Below, in pieces: positions 1 to 9,285 of a DNA stretch of 64,000 nt. This DNA comes from Fremontodendron californicum (lineage: Eukaryota > Streptophyta > Magnoliopsida > Malvales > Malvaceae): assembly GCA_030761205.1 (NCBI GenBank), contig JAULJL010000035.1, positions 14,735,001-14,799,000 of the forward strand, read 5' to 3'. The stretch's first letter is position 1. Each line of letters opens with the position of its first letter. Under the pieces are notes generated by a model. The model did not search any database and was not told the DNA's origin. It saw only the letters and a list, made by a program, of their open reading frames with translations. Made by a program: the position numbers and the translations under genes.

Positions 1-743
1 TCTTCTTGACTAAAATGATATTTTCCTCTGTTAGAAACAACATTAGATCTATTGGAACTTTCAGAGGAATTATCTGTGTGCCAGGCTTGAGAGTTATCTG
101 CCAAATGGTCTAGGTAGTCAAAGGCTTCTTCAGGTTCTTTTTCTAGAAACTCACCGTTACACATTGTTTCAACAAATTGTTTAGTTTCGGGAGTTAAACT
201 TTCATAAAAGAAACTAATAAGACGCCATTTTTCAAAACCATGATGTGGACAAGAACTTAACAAATCTTTAAAACGCTCCCAGCACTGAAAAAATGCTTCA
301 TTTTGATTTTGATTGAAATTTTGAATCTGTCTTTTCAAAGCAGTAGTTTTATGTGCTGGGAAAAATTTCTTTAGAAACTCAGTTTGTAATTCTTGCCATG
401 TGCCAATTGACCTTGGTTTTAAATTATGAAGCCAAATTTTTGCTTTATCTTTTAAAGAAAAAGGAAATAATTTTAGCTTGACAATTTCATTTGTACATTG
501 TTGGTCATTAAAGGTGACACATACATCTTCGAAGTCTTTTAGAAACGAGTAAGCACTTTCCGATTCTAACCCATGGAAATTTGGAAGCAAAGCTATCATA
601 CCTGGTTTAAAACGAAAGTTGTTTGCATTGAGAGGAAAAATAAAACAAGAGGGTGATGAGCTTCGAGTTGGTTGCAAGTAGTCACGCATGGTGCGTACTT
701 GTCTGTTCTCATCTTCAGCATGAACACTTTCATTGTCAGCCAT
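1..743 (-). CDS. gag: Retrotransposon gag (Athila-type), C-terminus cut by window edge
   Basis: The gene encodes the structural capsid-like protein that packages the element's RNA into cytoplasmic virus-like particles. Translation from the ATG at 743-741 is open for 247 codons to the window edge. Around residues 95-175 it carries the Retrotrans_gag core: FPFSLKDKAKIWL, then TWQELQTEFLKKFFP, then FFQCWERFKDLLSSCPHHGF. This order is the hallmark of Athila/Tat gags. The first ~45 residues are acidic to polar and carry no signal peptide. No zinc knuckle is reached before the edge. This start is chosen because it is the first ATG downstream of the primer site and leader. No stop or frameshift is seen, in contrast to the gag of the other Athila-type element here. 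Confidence 0.85.
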   Translation of the reverse strand, partial: MADNESVHAEDENRQVRTMRDYLQPTRSSSPSCFIFPLNANNFRFKPGMIALLPNFHGLESESAYSFLKDFEDVCVTFNDQQCTNEIVKLKLFPFSLKDKAKIWLHNLKPRSIGTWQELQTEFLKKFFPAHKTTALKRQIQNFNQNQNEAFFQCWERFKDLLSSCPHHGFEKWRLISFFYESLTPETKQFVETMCNGEFLEKEPEEAFDYLDHLADNSQAWHTDNSSESSNRSNVVSNRGKYHFSQE

Positions 744-1011
744 GGTAGGAGTTGTATTAGAAAGATTACCTGAAAAAGTTTCACAATAAAATCTAACTAA
801 ACGACGAGATCTAAAATCACGTCGCCAAACAAGCATAAAACAAAGTTAATAAATAGATAATATATAAATATAAACTTTACAATATAAATATAAATATATA
901 CTAAATTAGGCGGTATAACCAGCCAATAAAACAAAGTTAATATACAAATTAGGCGGTATAACCAGCCAATAAAAATAAATATACTTATAAACTTATATAC
1001 TTAGTATTGCT
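744..1011 (-). other. Untranslated leader with 43-bp tandem duplication
   Basis: AT-rich leader between primer site and gag ATG. A ~28-bp motif containing aggcggtataaccagccaat occurs twice, at about 903-930 and 946-973, so a ~43-bp unit is duplicated. No open frame of note. Confidence 0.6.
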
Positions 1012-1029
1012 TCCCCGGCAACGGCGCCA
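1012..1029 (-). promoter_or_regulatory. Primer-binding site, tRNA-Asp type
   Basis: The minus strand reads TGGCGCCGTTGCCGGGGA, the classic Athila-type primer-binding site complementary to the 3' end of tRNA-Asp. It lies six bases inside the LTR end at 1036. It sets the element's orientation and the start of minus-strand DNA synthesis. Confidence 0.85.
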
Positions 1030-1035
1030 AAAACT

Positions 1036-2511
1036 TGATGGAGACTCAATTAAGAGTTGTAAACCCAAGTGCAGGTTATGTTCAAGTAATAAATTCTCGG
1101 GTGTCCGAGGTCGAACCACAGGGAAGCGTATTAGTAAGTATAAGTTTATAAATATATAAGAAAAATAAAGTAAACAAGATATTAGGGAATCAACAACAAA
1201 ACAAGATAAACAAGATATTAGAGAACAAAATAAACAAAATAAAATAAAAGAAATTAAACAAGATATAAAAACAATAAGAAAAGATGTTGAGGTTAGAGAA
1301 TCCACTCTTGGTGTTATGCTAAGATTAATCTTGTTTTATTACACAATTGAAATTCACACATAAGGGAGATTCCAATCGGAAGGTTTAGCAATTCAGTCCA
1401 ACGTCCATAGCATATGATATTATGTTCATTTGGTGTCCTCAAAACTCATAAAAAGAGTCCAAGCATTCCTTATGCCAAGGTATATGTCTACAACAAATCA
1501 AGGTTATGAAACCAAGCATTTACTGTGCCATTTTCATTGTCAATAATGAATCAAGATCTCTACTTTGCAAGTATGATTTTAAACCAAAAGAAAATATTAT
1601 CTATACTAGTGTTTATAAATGATGATTCATTTTAGCTCATGTTTAAGAGACTAACCTTAGCATTTACCAAGAGCTTCACCTCATCACCTCAACAATATGA
1701 TTAGCAACACATACTAAAAATGAAAAGAAAAATAAAGAAAAAGAAAACTAGAGAAAGGAAAGAAGAAGAAAACTTAGAGAATTTTATTACAATGGCTAAT
1801 ATCCTACCAATGTATAATGTATCCCAATACTCATCCAAGGCCCTCTATTTATACACATTTTGGAGGGCTAAATGACAAGAGGCAAGCTTTACAAATTTCA
1901 AAGGTAGGTATAATAGGTGGGTGCATTTTTCTAACAATTTTCGTCATATTGTATGACAATTCTGATCAGCCAGCTTGATGGTCGATTTTGTCAATGTTGG
2001 AGGCTCGATCTGATCAAATGGTCTTCTAGAAAAATATACCCCTATCAGTTACGGATCCATAGCCGTTGAAATCAGCTCATTTGCTGATGTGGATAAGAAG
2101 ATATGGGCAAAATACGAAAACAGGTCAGCACAGACGTCATTGCACATCAGCCAACTTGATGGTCGATTTCACTAGGGAAAACGACTCCGTTTCAAGAAGT
2201 GTAAAACATGAAAAAGATAGATATGCCTCTTAGCTTTGCACGGCTACAAATTTCAGCCTTATTGCTTCAGTGAAACTCGAGATATAGCTGATATGGCAAA
2301 AGGTGTCGGAACTGGAACTGAACTGGATTTGCCCTTAATTCTTTATTTAACCTAGTAATCTGAAATCACTCAAAGAAACTCGTGAAAAACACCAAATTAC
2401 ATAAAAATATAAAAAATCATAAACACAATTAGACTAAGCAATAATAACTCGTATTTGACACAAAATAATAATAAAACATAACTAAAAACTATATAATTAT
2501 ACGAGTTATCA
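1036..2511 (-). repeat. LTR of Athila-like element (5' LTR)
   Basis: The 1476-bp repeat begins TGATAACTCG on the minus strand (2511) and ends CTCCATCA (1036), so it has the TG...CA termini of an LTR. It aligns along its whole length to the solo LTR at 5718-7226 with only small substitutions and indels. The PBS adjoins its inner end, which makes it the 5' LTR. The outer flank at 2512-2516 is CTCCG; the matching duplication would be beyond the left edge. Confidence 0.88.
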
Positions 2512-2637
2512 CTCCGCGCGTGAAGGTTTCGCTTGTATACCCCCTTGCAAGCAGGTAATAATATTGACTATTTTATTAATTTTGTACGAACTTGTATTTT
2601 TTATAGGTCTATTAAGATTTTATATGCATTTTAACAG

Positions 2638-3436
2638 GTGGAGTATCGTAAAGATCACGACTAGATCGACTAAGATATGATAAGGTAAATGTTTCAATTG
2701 TTACATTCAAGTATTTGTGTATTTAATCAATATGAACACTAATAATTTATAATAATTATTCGCAATTTGTGTGGATGTCATATTCTTCAAATAAAATTAT
2801 GGCATGCCTCCCATTGGATACCTACAATAATTGTTATCTATGAAAAGCAAATATAGCATTGATATACTTTGCATATGTGGAGTGGCACCACACCGATAGG
2901 GTGATGCGACAATTTGTGATGTAACAACCAATTCCGCAACCACCGGTGAACCTTGATAAGATTCACAAGATTGACATGCGTGGACGTCATGAAGAATTCT
3001 GACCTACGAAGCATATAGAATGGATCCAGTGGTTGGATATACGTTCTCAACGTATTCCTCTAGGTTATGTCATTGTTGGTAATAATTTCATAACATTTGA
3101 TGATTACATAAGATGGTAAAAAGATGAGGCCGGCCTTTTGTTTGTCCACCGTTGGAGTTTGAAGATGTTAGGAGTAGGCCATTTTTCGGACAAACTTCAA
3201 ATCCAGTCCCTCCTACACAGGAAATGGAACTTCCTAAACCTAGCCGACAACGTAGGCGGACGCGTCAACTGACCTCATCACATGTCAAGGAGTTCACTGC
3301 ACTGAGAATGTCATTTAGTCATCCTAAACGGGATCATGGATTAGCATCCAGTTATCGTTATTCCATCAGTCACCCCAAGGATGATGTTGATAAATGTTAC
3401 CGACCATCACCGTCAAGGACGAGGTTAGATGACTAG
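2638..3436 (+). pseudogene. Plant mobile domain (PMD/MAIN-like) pseudogene
   Basis: The plus-strand frame running through about 2766-3113 reads QFVWMSYSSNKIMACLP, then ANIALIYFAYVEWHHTDRVMRQF, QPIPQPPVNLDKIHKIDMRG, and a W-x-W-x-R block followed by FDDYIRW. This matches the C-terminal half of the plant mobile domain (aminotransferase-like PMD) in MAIN-like proteins, which also occurs in some Mutator- and gypsy-type elements. In-frame stops interrupt it (after CYL, after RQFVM, after HEEF, after YIRW). A preceding short block at 2638-2684 follows an AG acceptor and is followed by GTAAAT, consistent with an old exon and intron, but it has two stops. From 3152 a different frame stays open for 94 codons and looks like a basic, low-complexity tail. 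Family identity is confident from motifs; it is clearly dead. Confidence 0.72.
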
Positions 3437-4344
3437 CTCCCACCCAAATTTCAGGTTCAGCACATCTAAGTACACTGTATCAGTTTCGAACCCTTGCTTC
3501 AGCATATGATGGTACATCATTTGTGGGTCCCATCTAGTAGTTAGTTTCACTATTTTGGTGGACTAGGTGTTGGCTCCTCCAGTAGTGGGTTTCCATTTTT
3601 AGATACGGAAGATATGGGTCCCCTCAATAGTGAGTTTCCATCGACTGATGCAGCTGATATAGGTCATTATAGCATCGTCCATGAGCATGCAGATGCCACA
3701 AAACAAGAACCAGTGGCGTTTACAGCAAGAGGTCGAGGTCGACCGTGAATACGTGCCACTGACGAGGTTGAACGATGGGTGCTACCAACACGCAATAGGA
3801 GAGCTCTGCACTGTTGCTCAACACCACGCGATAAGAGAGCTCCCTAATAGAGAACTACTTTAATGTACTTTTGTATAATAATGTATAATATAACGAGAAT
3901 AATGTATTTTTATATAATAATGTATAAATTTATATGTGTTCACATTCCATGTTATGCAAGTTTTTTCCTATTTATCATTACATGTTATATAATTTATTTC
4001 TTATATAATAATTAATTTTTTTTTTATTTTTTATATGGAAAAAATATAAAAATATAAAACTTTAATTATATATAAAAAAATTTAAAAATCAAATTTTTAA
4101 AAAATTAAACAATGGAGGGCGGCTTCCATTGTATTTTTTTTCCTTTCGTTATAAAGATGTATGGAAGCCGCCTTCATCGAGGGCGACTTCCATACATTTA
4201 TTTGAAAAAAAAAATAAAAATATATGAAGGGAAATCGCCATCGACCATGGCAATTTTCCCATGTTACTAAAATTAGCGTATTTTGGTGAAAAAACAAATC
4301 AAAATGTCGGTAATTTAAAAAATAAAATTTTTTAGCAATAGTAA
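3437..4344. other. Non-coding tail of the PMD region
   Basis: Mostly AT-rich with short disrupted open stretches. One frame at about 3550-3706 ends in RGRGRP before a stop, which could be the degraded C-terminus of the PMD gene. At 4112-4195 a gcggcttccat-like motif is repeated on both strands, forming a weak inverted repeat. No supported gene. Confidence 0.4.
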
Positions 4345-4475
4345 TATAAAAAAGCCTTATTAAGGTGTCAAAATTTATATAAATATAATATCTTAAATAC
4401 TATTATGACACAAAAATAATATAAACACAATATAAATACACGAATTGTCATATTATTTACTATAATTATTTTTGA
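4345..4475 (-). repeat. Fragment of the CGTGTTCGTG/ACACGTTAATAATT repeat family
   Basis: The minus strand carries the same AT-rich wording (tataaatttatataaat-like text, repeated gacac and acacg motifs) found in the inverted-repeat element at 26112-27645 and in the tandem block at 44375-46985. It is a short, diverged piece without its own ends. Confidence 0.45.
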
Positions 4476-4600
4476 GTCCTAAGGGACTCCTGAGACTTTT
4501 TTCAAATATGTCAAGAATAATTTTGTCCTATCATGAAAAAAAACTAATGACTTTTTTTATTTTTATTTTTTTCTTTTAAGTTTTTTCTTTTTATTTTTTA

Positions 4601-5455
4601 AATAATGTATTTAAAAGGGTTGGTTTGCATGATAACTCACAGATTGATTTAAGATCCGTATCCGACCCGTTCAGAAAAACAAATTAAAAAAATATTTTAT
4701 TAATTTTTTTTTTTGAAATGATGTATTTAAAGGGGTTGATCCGTATGTTGACTCGCGAATTGATTTAAGATTCGTACCCGACCTGCAAGGAAAAAAGTTA
4801 AAAAAGATTTTCTTTTTTATTTTCTTTTTAAATGATGTATTTAAAAGAGCTGGTCCACATGTTGACTCAAAAATCGATTTAGGATCCATACCTGACCTCC
4901 TCGAGAAAAAAATAAACAAGAAATTATTTTATTAATTATTTTCAGTTTTTTTTTTTTCAGTTTTTATTTTATTTTTAAATGATTTATTTAAAGGGGTTGA
5001 TATATAAGTTGACTTGCAGGTCGATTTAGGATCTGTACCCGAGCCGCTTGATGAAAAAAGTTAAAATAAAAAATTTATTTTATTAATTACTTTTATTTTA
5101 ATTTTTAAGTGGTGTATTTAAAGGGTTTGCCCATATGTTCACTCGCAGGTCGATTTAAGATCCGTAATCGACCCGCTTCAAAAAAAAAATTAAAATTTTT
5201 TTATTAATATTTTAAAAGTTTTTTATTTTATTTTTAAATGATGTATTTAAAGGGGTTGATCCGCATATTGATTCACGTGTCGGTTTAGAATCGTATTCGA
5301 CCAGCTTGGGGAAAAGTTAAAAATAAATTATTTTATTAATTATTTTTATTTTAATTGTAAATGATTTATTTAAAGGCGTAGGCCCGCATGTTAAGTCATA
5401 GGTCAATTTAGAATCCGTACCTGATCCCTTTTGGGAAAAAAATAAAATAAAAAAG
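4601..5455. repeat. Tandem array, about 7 diverged copies of a 115-147 bp unit
   Basis: Copies start near 4601, 4717, 4831, 4978, 5107, 5237 and 5360. Each opens with a close relative of aatgatgtatttaaaggggt, continues with a gttgactcgcaggtcgattt-like core and a gatccgtacccgacccg-like core, and ends in a long A- then T-rich stretch that varies in length and causes the uneven period. Copies are visibly diverged, so the array is old. Short minus-strand open frames inside are by-products of the repeat. Confidence 0.85.
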
Positions 5456-5717
5456 AACTCGTTGCTAACCTATGTAAAAAAATTGAGAGAAGAAAATACA
5501 AACCATAATTTTATTTTCTTATTTATTATTTTTTACCTCCTATAAATAAAAATATACAGTATATAATAATGTCTAAATATTTTTAAAAAAATATATATAA
5601 AAATAACATTTGAAAATGCATTTATATTACTTAATTTATAAATAAAAATTATGGTCCAATTGATAACAGTGCTATTTTTCTTCTGTTTAAAATGTTAATA
5701 TGGACAGACTTGCTGAC
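5456..5717. other. AT-rich spacer
   Basis: No open frame, terminal repeat or RNA gene is visible. The last five bases (5713-5717, CTGAC) are the left target-site duplication of the solo LTR. Confidence 0.5.
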
Positions 5718-7226
5718 TGATGGAGACTTAATTAAGAGTTGTAAACCCAAGTGCAGGTTATGTTCAAGTAATAAATTCTCGGGTGTCCGAGGTCGAACCA
5801 CAGGGAAGCGTATTAGTAAGTATAAGTTTATAAATATATAAGACAAAGAAAGTAAACAAGATATTAGGGAATCAACAACAAAATAAGATAAACAAGATAT
5901 TAGAGAACAAAATAAACAAAATATAAAAGAAATTAAACAAGATATAAAAAACAATAAGAAAAGATGTTGAGGTTAGAGAATCCACTCTTGGTGTTATGCT
6001 AAGATTAATCTTGTTTTATTACACAATTGAAATTCACACATAAGGGAGATTCCAATCGGAAGGTTTAGCAATTCAGTCCAAATTGTCCAACGTCCATAGC
6101 ATATGATATTATGTTCATTTGGTGTCCTCAAAACTCATAAAAAGAGTCCAAGCATTCCTTATGCCAAGGTATATGTCTACAACAAATCAAGGTTATGAAA
6201 CCAAGCATTTACTGTGCCATTTTTCTTGTCAATAATGAATCAAGATCCCTACTTTGTAAGTATTATTTTAAACCAAAAGAAAATATTATTTATACTAGTG
6301 TTTATAAATGATGATTCATTTTAGCTCATGTTTAAGAGACTAACCTTAGCATTTACCAAGAGCTTCACCTCATCACCTCAACAATATGATTAGCAACACA
6401 TACTAGATATGAATAAAATGAAAAGAAATGTAAGAAGCATAAGTAAATAAAGAAAAAGAAAACTAGAGAAAGGAAAGAAAAAGAAAACTTAGAGAATTTT
6501 ATTACAATGGCTAATATACTACCAATGTATAATGTATCCTAATACTCATCCAAGGCCCTCTATTTATACACATTTTGGAGAGCTAAATGACAAGAGACAA
6601 GCTTTATAAATTTCAAAGGTAGGTATAATAGGTGGGTGCATTTTTCTAACAATTTTCGTCATGTTGTATGACAATTCTGATCAGCCAGCTTGATGGTCGA
6701 TTTTGTCAATGTTGGAGGCTCGATCTGATCAAATGGTCTTCTAGACAAATATGTCCCTATCAGTTATTGATCCATAGCCGTTCGAATCAGATCATTTGCT
6801 CATGTGGATCGGAAGATATGGTCAAAATACCAAAACGGTGCAGAACAGACGTCATTGCACATCAGCCAACTTGATGGTTGATTTCGGTAGGGAAAACGAC
6901 TCCGTTTCAAGAAGTGTAAAAACATGAAAAAGATAGATATGCCTCTTAACTTTGCACTGTCAAAATTTCAGCCTTAATGCTTCGGTGAAACTCCATATAT
7001 AGCTGATATGGCAAAAGGTGTCGGAACTGGGACTGAACTGGATTTGCCCTTAATTCTTTATTTAACCTAGTAATCTGAAATCACTCAAAGAAACTCATGA
7101 AAAACACCAAATTACATAAAAATATAAAAGATCATAAACACAAGTAGACTAAGCAATAATAACTCGTATTTGACACAAAACAATAATAAAACATAACTAA
7201 AAACTATATAATTATACGAGTTATCA
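5718..7226 (-). mobile_element. Solo LTR, Athila-like family
   Basis: The 1509-bp sequence has the same TG...CA termini as the LTR at 1036-2511 and matches it throughout. It is flanked by a perfect 5-bp duplication, CTGAC at 5713-5717 and 7227-7231. There is no PBS next to one end and no PPT next to the other, so it is a solo LTR left by LTR-LTR recombination. One visible difference from the first copy is a ~10-bp insertion near 6080. Confidence 0.92.
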
Positions 7227-7503
7227 CTGACGTGGCGTTAACTTTGCTTATGTGGCGAGTTTAGTCAGCAAAATTTTGACCAATTGATAACGTGGATTTT
7301 TTCCCCACGTGGCTTACTAATAAATGATGTTATTAGTCCCTTTGCTTATGCCAAAATGCATATTTAGTCCCTCTACAAATGATTTTAAGAAAATTTTGTA
7401 CCTGGATTTTTCAAGATATGTGTTATCTTGTTAATTCAGTTGGTAGAATTTTGAAATTTCAATGATGATAAATAGGATAATTTTTCTCAAAATAATTTTG
7501 TTT
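7227..7503. other. Non-coding spacer
   Basis: Contains common plant intergenic wording (ttagtccctttgc, tagtccctctacaaa). No gene or terminal repeat supported. Confidence 0.4.
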
Positions 7504-7511
7504 GATTTTAC

Positions 7512-7712
7512 TAGACGTGTCCAAGGGTCGGGCTGGCTCAGGCCTAGTCCCGAATATTTTTAATAATATTTATATATTTAATTAAATATTATTTAAATAA
7601 TAATTAGAGTTAGATCGGTTTGGATCGGATTACTAAAATTTATCCCAAATTCAATTTAATTTAAAACGAATCTATTAAACCGAATGAATAACTCGATCCG
7701 TGCACAAATCTA
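7512..7712. mobile_element. hAT-like MITE, 201 bp
   Basis: Ends are TAGACGTGTCCAAGGG and the inverse of TAGATTTGTGCACGGA, imperfect inverted repeats of the TAGAC-type hAT ends. The flanks GATTTTAC (7504-7511) and CATTTTAC (7713-7720) form an 8-bp duplication with one mismatch, the size expected for hAT. GGGTCGGGCTGG just inside the left end resembles the second copy at 12055-12339. No transposase; a non-autonomous copy. Confidence 0.72.
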
Positions 7713-7899
7713 CATTTTACATTTTTGTTCTTACTATTCCTACCAAATTCAATAAGCTTTTCTAAGTGTATTTTTTTTTTGTACTCTTTCATATAAAATA
7801 AAATAGATCAAATTAAAATAAAACTAAAGTTTAATCACAGTTTTTATTTAACCTTGTATTTTAGAGTGCGCTGTTGTTGTTATTGTTGCTTTCGGTTAC

Positions 7900-8690
7900 G
7901 GGATAAAGGAAAAAAAAATGAGTACAATCGTTCTTCGAAATAATTTTAATAAAAATAGTTATCGAAATATTATTAAAAGTATAAGAGTAATTCAAAAATT
8001 ATTTTTACATACATAATTTCCTTTTTTAATTTCAAAACTGATTATAAACGACATTTTCATTGGTTTTTTTTTATTTTATAATAATTCACGAATAAAATCT
8101 GTCTTTTAAATTATTTTCGATAAAGAAAATTTCTTAAAAGGGGATTCTTTCTTGGGATGGTCGGAGTATCAATCGTCCCTTGAAATAGTCCGAGTAAAGA
8201 TACTTATCGAAACATTATCGAAAGTATTAGAGTGATTCGAGAATTATTTTTACATAGATAAATTTTTTTATTTAAAAAATAATCATAAAAGACATTTTCA
8301 TCCATAAATAAATAAAAATATTTTTTTTCGAAAAAATAAATTTGGAGAATTTTGTCAGTGAATAAAATGGATTAAAAGAATTATTTTTAGATATCAAAAT
8401 TAAAATCATTTTTTCAAGATCAAGGATAACACGTGATTAATGGGTACCGTTTTGTAAAAACGAGCGTTGAGGGGTGCTAATCTTTTCTCATACGTAACCG
8501 TATTCTCGAACCCGATTTTTGTTTTTGCAAGACCAAAAAGTATCCTTTTAATAAATCTTAACTAACTTTAGGATTTTATTAAGAGGACAAATTTTCTTAG
8601 ATGGCCAATCACAACTAACCAAAAAAGATTGATGGTGACTCTTAATTTTATTTTTAAAATCATCTAGCGGTCAAAGAAACTATTATGACA
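7900..8690 (+). mobile_element. Relic of a Tat-type LTR, 3' portion
   Basis: From about 8400 the text runs gataacacgtgattaatggg, a gtaccg motif, ggggtgctaatc, acgtaaccg, cgaaccc, then ccaatcacaactaacc, aaaaaagattgatggtgact and finally ttatgaca at 8690. The same ordered set is at 55780-56146 in the complete Tat/Ogre LTR and, inverted, at 14882-15130. Two diverged copies of a ~250-bp unit (near 7925-8060 and 8165-8300) precede it. No LTR start was found upstream, so it is truncated. Confidence 0.65.
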
Positions 8691-9271
8691 CATATACAAT
8701 TAATATTTTTACTAATCGACCGTTAAATTTAATAAATTATTCCTACTCGTTTGTATGTAAAATTTCAAGTCAATTCAATATCTATATCATTTTGATTGAG
8801 ACTACTTTTTTTCTAGATATATTAACGGTTGAAATTTTATTATCATCAAATATATTTTTTTTTTACTTAAAATTTGATATGCATAATTTATGTGAATAAT
8901 ACAAAATTTAATGATAGATTAACAAAATATAAATAATATATAAAAAAAGAAATAGTGTATAAATGAATCCTCCTCAATTAAAAATATTACTATTTTGAGA
9001 TTCACTCACAAAAATAGATATTAGTTTTATGAATTTAAACTACATTAAATATATTGATTATTATGAATTAATGATACAAAAGAAGAACAAGTAAGAAACC
9101 TATAATCAAATCCATAAGTATTTTTACAATCGAACAAAAATTTTGATTAGAAAGAAAAGAATGAAATTAGGAAGGAAAAAATTAAGGAATTAGTGATTAA
9201 GTTATATAATTATATGTATTATTTTGTAATTCAAACATTAAATTAAAATATTTTTTTCTCTTTTTTTTAAT
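8691..9271. other. AT-rich stretch without gene
   Basis: Nothing beyond poly-A/T tracts is visible. It ends at the left TSD of the LINE. Confidence 0.45.
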
Positions 9272-9285
9272 TATCAAACGAAGTC

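Larger units (their letters stand above)
1..2511 (-). mobile_element. Athila-like Ty3/gypsy retrotransposon, 5' part (runs off left edge)
   Basis: Read on the minus strand the order is LTR (2511 to 1036), primer-binding site (1029 to 1012), leader, then gag (743 to 1) leaving the window. The primer site matches the tRNA-Asp type used by Athila elements, and the LTR begins TGATAACTC, as in the other Athila-type element in this window. Gag is open throughout the visible part and the LTR is almost the same as the solo LTR at 5718-7226, so the copy looks fairly young. The other LTR and pol lie outside the window, so autonomy cannot be judged. Confidence 0.85.

Noticed and set aside
4671..4919. 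82-codon minus-strand open frame with internal repeats
   Set aside because: By-product of the ~115-147 bp tandem repeat; low complexity.
1036..7226. The LTR at 1036-2511 and the LTR at 5718-7226 as the two ends of one element
   Set aside because: The PBS and gag lie to the left of the first LTR, and the second has its own perfect CTGAC duplication.
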